Shown here: piece by piece, positions 1 through 5,133 of the stretch | Position numbering within the stretch: position 1 is the stretch's first letter | Layout: each line of letters opens with the position of its first letter | Assembly (NCBI GenBank): GCA_946405675.1 | Contig: CAMJIC010000178.1 | Span: 1-5,133 of the forward strand | Reading direction: 5' to 3' | From: an uncultured Clostridia bacterium | GTDB lineage: Bacteria; Bacillota; Clostridia; Lachnospirales; Lachnospiraceae | Length of the DNA: 5,133 nucleotides | Made by a program: the position numbers and the translations under genes | Notes under the pieces: generated by a model | What the model was told of the DNA's origin: nothing | Database searches by the model: none | The model's input: the letters and a program-made list of their open reading frames with translations, nothing else

Positions 1-36
1 ATTGCAGTCGTGTGGGTTCAAGTCCCATCTTCCGCA
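1..36 (+). tRNA. tRNA-Leu, 3' portion (5' part outside window)
   Basis: This is the 3' end of a tRNA whose 5' half lies before the window. The T arm is GTGGG (12-16), loop TTCAAGT (17-23), CCCAT (24-28), which pairs fully with one G-U. The 3' acceptor strand CTTCCGC (29-35) and discriminator A (36) follow, so the missing 5' acceptor strand should read GCGGAAG. The next bases are TGG, so CCA is not encoded and must be added after processing. The Leu call is inference: discriminator A, the GGTTCAAGTCC T-arm core, and CAGTC then GT before the T stem, which looks like the 3' side of a class II variable arm. The anticodon is not visible, so isoacceptor and identity cannot be proved. A class I tRNA with a GCGGAAG acceptor stem is the alternative. 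Confidence 0.8.
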
Positions 37-80
37 TGGAAAGAGCCTCAGCGAAAGCTGAGGCTCTTTCCATGCGGAAG
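29..80. terminator. Bidirectional terminator hairpin, copy 1, overlapping the tRNA 3' end
   Basis: A perfect 24-bp inverted repeat has arms 29-52 and 57-80 around the tetraloop GAAA (53-56). The inner GC-rich stem GAGCCTCAGC/GCTGAGGCTC is preceded by AAA and followed by TTT, so it resembles an intrinsic terminator on either strand, with a short T run. It lies just after the tRNA and probably ends its transcript. Unusually, the outer 8 bases of the left arm are the tRNA's own acceptor strand plus discriminator (29-36), so the right arm repeats the 5' acceptor sequence GCGGAAG at 74-80. Confidence 0.75.
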
Positions 81-81
81 G

Positions 82-105
82 GACCTTGGACCCAGGTCCA
101 AGGTC
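82..105. repeat. Perfect palindromic hairpin between the two terminators
   Basis: GACCTTGGACC (82-92) is repeated inverted as GGTCCAAGGTC (95-105), separated by only CA. It can fold as a 10-bp stem with a 4-base loop, or extrude as a cruciform in DNA. No T run follows on the plus strand, so it is not a standard terminator. It begins two bases after the copy 1 terminator. With the 123-155 hairpin it forms a roughly 75-base block that resembles a small palindromic repeat element. That element interpretation is inference, since no second copy of this block is in the window. Confidence 0.6.
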
Positions 106-122
106 TCGCCTCCGGCTCGGTC

Positions 123-155
123 GGCGCTTATCGCGTGCCACTGGCACGCAGCGCC
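123..155. repeat. Two-tier GC-rich hairpin
   Basis: The outer stem GGCGCT (123-128) pairs with AGCGCC (150-155). After a one-sided TATC bulge (129-132), the inner stem GCGTGCC (133-139) pairs with GGCACGC (143-149) around the loop ACT. The inner stem can gain an A-T pair with a one-base centre in duplex DNA. The tight, GC-rich structure in a non-coding gap resembles REP-type palindromes, but no family can be assigned from one copy. Its outer arm reaches 155, the first base of the duplicated tRNA-end sequence. Confidence 0.55.
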
Positions 156-169
156 CCATCTTCCGCATG
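155..169 (+). repeat. Second copy of the tRNA 3' end sequence
   Basis: The 15 bases 155-169 (CCCATCTTCCGCATG) are identical to 24-38, which cover the 3' side of the tRNA T stem, acceptor strand, discriminator and two flanking bases. The upstream part of the T arm is absent here, so this is not a tRNA gene. The similarity continues through the whole hairpin: 24-80 and 155-212 align with five substitutions and one inserted T. The pair therefore looks like a duplicated tRNA-tail plus terminator unit, with the palindromic block 81-154 between the copies. Confidence 0.75.
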
Positions 170-214
170 AAAAGAGCTCCAGCAAAAGCTGGGGCTCTTT
201 TCCATGCGGAAGAT
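158..214. terminator. Bidirectional terminator hairpin, copy 2, for the convergent GH3 gene
   Basis: The arms 158-183 and 188-214 are nearly perfectly complementary around the loop AAAA (184-187), with one bulged C near 202-203 and one G-T pair (178/193). The core GAGCTCCAGC/GCTGGGGCTC has AAAA before it and TTTT after it, so it reads as an intrinsic terminator in both directions. On the minus strand it starts right at the last base of the GH3 stop codon (TGA, 216-214) and so probably ends that transcript. It is a diverged copy of the hairpin at 29-80. One stem pair changed from T-A (48/61) to C-G (179/192), which keeps pairing. Confidence 0.8.
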
Positions 215-2292
215 CAGTATGTCAGGCCAAAGCCGCGCTCATACAGATGCTCATCGCTATATTCCAGGCTCTGGCTTTCCTTATTCCCGACAATCCCGGG
301 GATGTTCACCGGAAGCGTACCGGAAGGTTCATTTTCGCCGAAGACCGTATCGATCGCTGCAATGACGTTGGCGTTGTATGCGACAGTATCCTCCGTGGCA
401 CCTTTGAGCTGGGTGGGATCCTTGTCCAGGGCCGTATCCAGGTAGGTCAGCAAGATTGCGTCCGCATCCTGATAACGCGCCGTGTCATACGGCAGATTCG
501 TACTTAGCAGGATAAACTTACCGCCGCCTGCATGGACATCCTCGATCGCGGAATGGAGCCCTTCATACTGGGGAGCGCCGTCCGCAAGTTCCGGCAGAGA
601 ACGCAAGGCAGAGAAGCCCACTACAACATCTGCTTCTTCAATTGATTTTTTCATTTCTTCAGTATAGTGCAGCTGCTGCCCTTCCTCCGCCGAAGGATCA
701 TAGTAATAGTCATAGGTGATCTTCGCATCTTCCCCAATGATGCCGCTGTTCAGAAGCTTCTGAACGGCGTACTCAATGGTAACCCTGTCACCTTCACATC
801 TGTTGAGGAACACGATTTTTTTCACATCCCCGGATACGGGCAGAGCTGCATTGTCATTTTTGACAAGCGTTACAGCGCTGCGGGCAATCGTTCCTTCTAT
901 ATCATGGTGCATATACGATCCCACTGTTTTCAGCGCATAAATCAATCCCTTCGCATCTGCCGCACTGCCCTGGTCCAGGTCCTGCTCCTCATCCAGGATC
1001 CCATACTTTTCCTTTACCTCCAGGATCCTGGACACGCTTTCATCAATTCGTTCCAATGGAACCGTTCCGTCCTCCACCAGGTCTGAGATGCCTGAGATAT
1101 AGTCATCATAGAAATCCGCCTTTGATTCATCCAGCAAATCTGCCGGAACGAGAAGGATATCTACCCCGGCATTGATCACCTTTTCCGCAATATGAATGCT
1201 ATACTCTGCAGAGCCTTCCTCGCCCGGAACCAGCCCGGCTGTCTGGATCGCCCCCATCTCCAGCGCATCCGCCACAACAATACCATCAAATCCCATATCA
1301 CCTCTCAGGATATCCGTGATCATCTTCCTGGACATCGTCGCCGGATAATAACCCTGGGTCACGCCGTCTCCGAAGGTGACCTTCTCGTCGATCAGCGGGT
1401 ATGTGATGTGCGCTGTCATGATCATGTCCGCACCGGCCGCGATCGCCTCCCGAAATGGCACCAGTTCCGTTTTCTGAAGTTCCTCATAGGTTTTCTCCAC
1501 CGACGGCGTCCCGATGTGACTGTCTACCGTCGTATCTCCATGCCCCGGGAAATGCTTGTACGTTGCGATGATGTTGTTCTTTTCCAGCCCCCTCGCGTAT
1601 GCAATTCCGAGCTTTGTTACGGTATCCGGATCATCAGAAAAGGAACGGGTACCGATCACCGGATTTCCAGGATTATTGTTCACGTCAATGACCGGCGCAT
1701 AGTCTACATTAAATCCAAGCGCCTTCATCTCCTCTCCCAGCAATTTACCGGTGCTCTCTGAATTCTTCTCAGCCATATCCCCCGTTGCAGCAATCGCCAT
1801 GGAACCTGTCATGCGGCAGCCGCTCATCAGGCGGGCTACCCTGCCTCCCTCCTCATCAGCGGCAATGAAATAAGGAATGCTCGTACTGACTCCTTCGATC
1901 TGTGCGTTATTCTCCTTCAGCTGCCGCACCAGCTCGTATGTCTGCCTGGTTCCGGTGACATTCTGTTGATACAGGATGATCCCGCCATACTGGTGCCGGC
2001 AAAGCGCCTCCGCCAGCCCATCCGCCTCCTCAAGATCTGTTACATTAACCCCGTTCCACATGCGGATCGCAGGAATGATCATCTGGGAAATCTTCTCATC
2101 CAGTGTCATCCCATCCAGTATCTGCTCCACAGTCCCTTTTTCTTCTATTCCGGCACCGGAATCTGACCCTTCCGTGTCTGCCGCAAAAGCACTCATCTGG
2201 ATCGACAATGCAGCGCACAGCCCGAATGACATCAGTTTTCCAAGCTTTTCTCTTTTCTTCATCTCATTCTTTTTCTTTGTCTCAAAATGCAT
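214..2292 (-). CDS. nagZ: Secreted GH3 beta-N-acetylhexosaminidase, NagZ-like, two-domain
   Basis: The 692-residue exported enzyme is predicted to remove non-reducing terminal GlcNAc from peptidoglycan fragments outside the membrane, as known for two-domain NagZ of Bacillus. Residues 11-37 form a Sec signal: basic MKKREK, hydrophobic core, and likely cleavage after SAFA (34-37). Cys26 lacks a lipobox, so it is not an obvious lipoprotein. The GH3 barrel spans about 53-430. It shows DEEGGRV (146-152), NPVIGTRSF (210-218), KHFPGHG (246-252) with the NagZ-type Asp-Ser-His at 257-259 as acid/base dyad, and probable nucleophile Asp342 in VVADALEMG. Residues about 470-692 form a C-terminal alpha/beta domain of less certain role. 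The ATG at 2292 is chosen because AGGGGG lies five bases upstream; the ATG at codon 11 lacks a comparable site. The gene converges on the tRNA. Activity on another beta-hexosaminide is possible. Confidence 0.92.
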   Translation of the reverse strand: MHFETKKKNEMKKREKLGKLMSFGLCAALSIQMSAFAADTEGSDSGAGIEEKGTVEQILDGMTLDEKISQMIIPAIRMWNGVNVTDLEEADGLAEALCRHQYGGIILYQQNVTGTRQTYELVRQLKENNAQIEGVSTSIPYFIAADEEGGRVARLMSGCRMTGSMAIAATGDMAEKNSESTGKLLGEEMKALGFNVDYAPVIDVNNNPGNPVIGTRSFSDDPDTVTKLGIAYARGLEKNNIIATYKHFPGHGDTTVDSHIGTPSVEKTYEELQKTELVPFREAIAAGADMIMTAHITYPLIDEKVTFGDGVTQGYYPATMSRKMITDILRGDMGFDGIVVADALEMGAIQTAGLVPGEEGSAEYSIHIAEKVINAGVDILLVPADLLDESKADFYDDYISGISDLVEDGTVPLERIDESVSRILEVKEKYGILDEEQDLDQGSAADAKGLIYALKTVGSYMHHDIEGTIARSAVTLVKNDNAALPVSGDVKKIVFLNRCEGDRVTIEYAVQKLLNSGIIGEDAKITYDYYYDPSAEEGQQLHYTEEMKKSIEEADVVVGFSALRSLPELADGAPQYEGLHSAIEDVHAGGGKFILLSTNLPYDTARYQDADAILLTYLDTALDKDPTQLKGATEDTVAYNANVIAAIDTVFGENEPSGTLPVNIPGIVGNKESQSLEYSDEHLYERGFGLTY

Positions 2293-2297
2293 ATGTT

Positions 2298-2303
2298 CCC
2301 CCT
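2298..2303 (-). promoter_or_regulatory. Shine-Dalgarno site of the GH3 gene
   Basis: On the minus strand AGGGGG is followed by AACAT and then the ATG at 2292-2290, a five-base spacer. It fixes the start at residue 1 (MHFET) rather than the internal Met11, which has only A-rich sequence before it. Confidence 0.75.
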
Positions 2304-2313
2304 GTTCAGTTCT

Positions 2314-2330
2314 GATCCGATATCAGGATC
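2314..2330 (-). repeat. Small inverted repeat in the GH3 leader
   Basis: GATCC (2314-2318) and GGATC (2326-2330) form a 5-bp inverted repeat around a 7-base centre that contains the palindrome GATATC. It lies between the candidate promoter and the Shine-Dalgarno site. It could be a weak leader hairpin or an operator-like half-site pair. The stem is short enough to arise by chance. Confidence 0.25.
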
Positions 2331-2338
2331 TGCTGCAA

Positions 2339-2367
2339 ATAATTTGTTTATGCTGTGTGCATGTTAA
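2339..2367 (-). promoter_or_regulatory. Candidate sigma-A-type promoter for the GH3 gene
   Basis: On the minus strand TTAACA (2367-2362) is followed after 17 bases by AATTAT (2344-2339). These match TTGACA at five of six positions and TATAAT at four of six, with ideal spacing. Transcription would start near 2332, giving a leader of about 40 bases before the ATG at 2292. This is a pattern match only. It would allow the GH3 gene to be transcribed separately from the upstream sensor gene. Confidence 0.4.
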
Positions 2368-2442
2368 AGCTCTGTCATGTCTGCAAACCATTCCATGATA
2401 CGTAAGAACAGAATCAAATGCAAGTCCTCAGTTCCACCCGCC

Positions 2443-2479
2443 GTTATCATCTGGCATGATAAGCAGCACCCCTTATCAT
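2443..2479 (-). repeat. Three-part inverted repeat at the end of the sensor gene
   Basis: ATGATAAG (2456-2463) is complementary to CTTATCAT (2472-2479), which contains the TGA stop of the upstream gene, and also to the TTATCAT at 2444-2450. Two stem-loops are possible (8 bp with an 8-base loop, or 7 bp with a 5-base loop). They exclude each other because they share the middle segment. The stems are AT-rich with no T run after them on the minus strand, so this is at best a weak terminator or a 3'-end stabilising structure. Confidence 0.4.
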
Positions 2480-5133
2480 TTCGGCTCCGTAATGGAAAGG
2501 ATCGCAATCGCTACCGCGATATCTCCCTTGACAGGATTGGTGCTGACCCTGCGGATATATGCATGCACCACATACCCGTCCGGCATTGTCTCATCCAGGA
2601 AGGATCGTCCGGTCATTTCCACACTGTACTTTACCACATCATGCATGAAACCGGAATCGTACCGGGCAAACGCATCGCCCTGGCCGGACAGATCAATCTC
2701 GAAAAAGCGTTTGAGGAAATCCCGGTAAGACTGGTTGCTGCGCACAATGCGTGCAGCATCCCCCCGGATCTCCACAATTCCCAATGGAAGCGTATTGAAG
2801 GAATGCTGGAACATGTCGTCTTCGCCTGACGCGATCACGTCAAGATCATAGAGATTGACCCGTCCCACCGCCTCATAGTATGCAGATTCCTCCTGGTTCT
2901 CGTATCCGATCTGAATGCCCTTCCTGTTCCGCTCAATGATCTCAGACAGCGGGATCGGCTTGCAATAATAATATCCCTGCAGCTTGGAGCATCCGATCTC
3001 CTGAAGAAATTGCTTCTGCGCTTCGGTCTCTACCCCTTCGCATACCGTATCCACGCCTATCGCCGTAGCCATCTCCATCAGCTTTGTCAGGATGATCTTG
3101 CCGTCCTTGCCGTCATCGAGTTTTTTCATAAAACTCATATCGAATTTGATCAGGTCGAAACGAATGCTCTCCAGGACATCCAGGGAAGAATACCCGCTGC
3201 CGAAATCATCCATCCATACAGGGAACCCAAGAGAACGGAACCGCTCGATCTGCTTCTTCATGAAATCAAAATTGCTTCCGATGATGCTTTCTGTTATCTC
3301 GATCGTGATCCTGTCACGGGCGATGCCTGCCCGGTCCACCCTGCTGCAGATCTCCTCCACGATATCGCATGCGTCAAAATCCGAGCGGGACAGGTTCACG
3401 GAATGTGGGACGACAGCCAGCCCTTTCTCCTTTTGATGGAGGAGCTTATCCAGGATCTGGTCCAGCACATACAGATCCAGCCGGTAGATAAGCCCGGAAT
3501 CTTCCAGTGCTGGAATGAACTCGCCCGGGGACAGCATGCCCCAGGTCGGATCGATCCATCTCGCAAGCGCCTCTTCGTCACAGACCTTCCCGTTCACAGC
3601 CCTTACCAGAGGCTGGTAATAAACCTGAACCCACTTCTCTTCCAGCGCCTGGTCCAGGTGGTTGACAATGTAGCGTGCCTTCAGGAGCTGTTCCTGCATT
3701 CCTTTCCTGAAATAGGTAAATCCGGAGATATAGATTTTTCTCCTAAGGTCGCATGCATACTTTGCCCTGTCACATGCCACACTGACATCCACATCTTCCG
3801 TGCTGTTCCGATAGATCCCCACACGGACTGGAAGTGACCTTCCGTTGTTGATCTCCTGGCACTCATCGAAAATCTTACGCAGTTCACGCTCCAGATCTTT
3901 TTCTTCAACTACTGCCGCGAAATGATCCAGGCTGAACCGGCACACATGCCTTCTGCCGTAATGCTCCTTCAGAACCTGGGCAAATGCTATGAGCAGCCGG
4001 TTGCCCTCTTCGAATCCAAACTGACGGTTAAAATGCTTCATGCCGATCAGATTAAAATACAGTAGCACCGGTTTCTTCCCTGCCTCAAGCATGGAAGCCT
4101 TGTGCTCCAATGCCAGTATAAAGAAAGCGCGCATATTCGGCAGCCCGGTCAGGTCATCCGTGTAAATGCGGCGGTTCAGATCATCGATGTACTCCTTCTG
4201 CTTATCCCGCATCAGGCGGAACGCGTCAGTCAGCTCCCCCACCTCATCCCGGCCTTTGTAATCCAGCTCAACGTCATAATCAGCCGCAGCCAGTTTCCGG
4301 GACGCAGCTGTCAGACGCTGCAGGGGGCTTGTCGTGGCAGTCAGGGCGATCATCAGGATCACAAAAAAGAGGATCAGCGCGGCAACCACCACCAGCAGGA
4401 TCCGGTTTACCAGAAAAATCCATGACGCATTGATCTCATCTAACGGCGCCGTTACGACCAGCTTCATTCCATTTTGCAGGGTACAGAAAGACATCTGGCG
4501 CTTCTCGCCGTCCGCCGTATAACGGATCATCGTGTCGCCGCTGTTTTCATTCCGGAGCGTCAGGGCAGGAACAGAAAGATCTGAAAGCTCCGGTACAGCT
4601 CCCTGATCAAGCTCCGGATGATAGAAAATATGTCCGTCCTGATCGCAGAGGCTGGCAAATCCCGTATCATACACCCTGATCGTCCTGACCTGCTCCACCA
4701 TCGTGTCAACAGGAATATCCATCCCCAGCACGCCGATCAGCGTGCCCATGTTATAGATCGGCACCAGGTAGGAGCAGATCCATATCTCATCCAGGAAATG
4801 CGCCGTGTACGGACCTACCCAGGATGGCCGGCCGCGCTCGATCGGGGTGTAATACCAGGTGGTATGCTCCTTATCCTTCGGATCCAGTGTCCTGGCATCA
4901 AGGGGCTCACGCTCGGCAAACCCCGCTTTCCCGACCCGGGAATAGAAGAAGCCGTGTACATTCTCACTGACTTCAGGATTAATGCAGTAATAATAAGTAA
5001 TGCTGCCATGCGTGTGGCTTGCGACACTCTGGAAGGTATCCCGGATCTTGCTGCAGTACGCAGACAGGTAAGCATCCAGGCGCGCTTCCTGCTCTTTGGT
5101 CTTCGCACTCCCGGAAGCGTAAGTCCCCGCGGC
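2476..5133 (-). CDS. Membrane c-di-GMP phosphodiesterase: Cache-TM-HAMP-degenerate GGDEF-EAL-PAS-like (5' partial)
   Basis: The frame stays open to the right edge, giving 885 residues without the true start; residue 1 here is the codon at 5133. A GTG at 4764 lies inside the Cache fold and is not a likely start. Residues 1 to about 235 are extracellular Cache sensor sequence (WYYTPIERGRPSWVGPY at 93-109, then GVLGMDIP and a second lobe). About 238-266 is a membrane helix and 266-318 a HAMP linker. About 321-472 is a GGDEF domain that keeps DDLTGLPN but has SLDHF (401-405) instead of GGDEF and Asn361/Ile363 instead of metal-binding Asp, so cyclase activity is unlikely. About 481-733 is an EAL domain with all expected metal and catalytic residues: Glu521, Asn580, Glu612, Asp642, Asp643, Lys663, Glu699, Gln719. 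It should hydrolyse c-di-GMP to pGpG. About 773-880 is PAS-like (LPLGIVEI). Motility, biofilm or surface-protein control would be the usual outputs. Confidence 0.92.
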   Translation of the reverse strand, partial: AAGTYASGSAKTKEQEARLDAYLSAYCSKIRDTFQSVASHTHGSITYYYCINPEVSENVHGFFYSRVGKAGFAEREPLDARTLDPKDKEHTTWYYTPIERGRPSWVGPYTAHFLDEIWICSYLVPIYNMGTLIGVLGMDIPVDTMVEQVRTIRVYDTGFASLCDQDGHIFYHPELDQGAVPELSDLSVPALTLRNENSGDTMIRYTADGEKRQMSFCTLQNGMKLVVTAPLDEINASWIFLVNRILLVVVAALILFFVILMIALTATTSPLQRLTAASRKLAAADYDVELDYKGRDEVGELTDAFRLMRDKQKEYIDDLNRRIYTDDLTGLPNMRAFFILALEHKASMLEAGKKPVLLYFNLIGMKHFNRQFGFEEGNRLLIAFAQVLKEHYGRRHVCRFSLDHFAAVVEEKDLERELRKIFDECQEINNGRSLPVRVGIYRNSTEDVDVSVACDRAKYACDLRRKIYISGFTYFRKGMQEQLLKARYIVNHLDQALEEKWVQVYYQPLVRAVNGKVCDEEALARWIDPTWGMLSPGEFIPALEDSGLIYRLDLYVLDQILDKLLHQKEKGLAVVPHSVNLSRSDFDACDIVEEICSRVDRAGIARDRITIEITESIIGSNFDFMKKQIERFRSLGFPVWMDDFGSGYSSLDVLESIRFDLIKFDMSFMKKLDDGKDGKIILTKLMEMATAIGVDTVCEGVETEAQKQFLQEIGCSKLQGYYYCKPIPLSEIIERNRKGIQIGYENQEESAYYEAVGRVNLYDLDVIASGEDDMFQHSFNTLPLGIVEIRGDAARIVRSNQSYRDFLKRFFEIDLSGQGDAFARYDSGFMHDVVKYSVEMTGRSFLDETMPDGYVVHAYIRRVSTNPVKGDIAVAIAILSITEPK

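Noticed and set aside
24..169. attL/attR pair of an integrated element at the tRNA
   Set aside because: The direct repeats of the tRNA 3' end would fit attachment sites, but only 131 bases separate the repeat starts and no integrase or cargo is present. The similarity extends through the full terminator, so duplication of that unit explains it better.
29..214. CRISPR array
   Set aside because: There are only two copies of the repeat, each is a long hairpin with a tetraloop, and the single spacer is itself palindromic.
10..507. Plus-strand open frame of 165 codons starting inside the tRNA
   Set aside because: It runs through the tRNA tail and both terminator hairpins, then antisense to the GH3 gene. 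It lacks a ribosome site and its translated hairpin arms give repeated Ser/Gly/Arg-rich strings. It is a shadow of structured RNA and the opposite gene.
242..2292. Lipoprotein attachment of the GH3 enzyme through Cys26
   Set aside because: The residues before Cys26 (Phe-Gly-Leu) do not fit a lipobox, and the hydrophobic core continues past it to a good SPase I site at SAFA.
3010..3837. Plus-strand open frame of 275 codons
   Set aside because: It lies entirely antisense to the GGDEF-EAL region, whose catalytic motifs are intact on the minus strand. No recognisable domain or ribosome site supports it.
4762..4764. GTG as the start of the sensor gene
   Set aside because: The same frame continues upstream without a stop for 123 more codons and encodes coherent Cache-domain sequence, so the true start lies beyond the window.

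Overview
The window suggests a Firmicute of the class Clostridia, most likely a Lachnospiraceae-type gut anaerobe. The basis is the moderately GC-rich sequence, a tRNA without an encoded CCA, a secreted two-domain NagZ-like GH3 enzyme of Gram-positive type, and a long Cache-HAMP-GGDEF-EAL sensor of a kind common in that family. This is inference from protein style and has not been checked by a database search.

Layout: positions 1-36 are the 3' end of a plus-strand tRNA, probably tRNA-Leu. Positions 29-214 are almost entirely palindromic. Two near-copies of a bidirectional terminator hairpin (29-80 and 158-214) flank two further perfect hairpins (82-105 and 123-155). Both terminator copies contain the tRNA 3' acceptor strand in one arm and its complement in the other. 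The minus strand then carries two co-directional genes. The downstream one (214-2292) encodes an exported beta-N-acetylhexosaminidase of GH3. The upstream one (2476-5133) encodes a membrane-bound c-di-GMP signalling protein and runs off the right edge, so its N-terminus is missing. Between them lie 183 bases (2293-2475) with a plausible promoter, a good Shine-Dalgarno site for the GH3 gene and a small set of competing stem-loops at the end of the sensor gene.

How the parts work together: the tRNA and the GH3 gene converge, and the paired terminators separate their transcripts. The GH3 enzyme should remove terminal GlcNAc from cell-wall fragments outside the membrane. The sensor should read an extracellular ligand through its Cache domain and break down c-di-GMP through an intact EAL domain, while its GGDEF domain looks catalytically dead. 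The gap and the candidate promoter argue against a tight operon, and no functional link between the two proteins is evident. No CRISPR array, insertion sequence or clear new defence or biosynthetic system is visible. The most unusual part is the palindrome cluster at 29-214.
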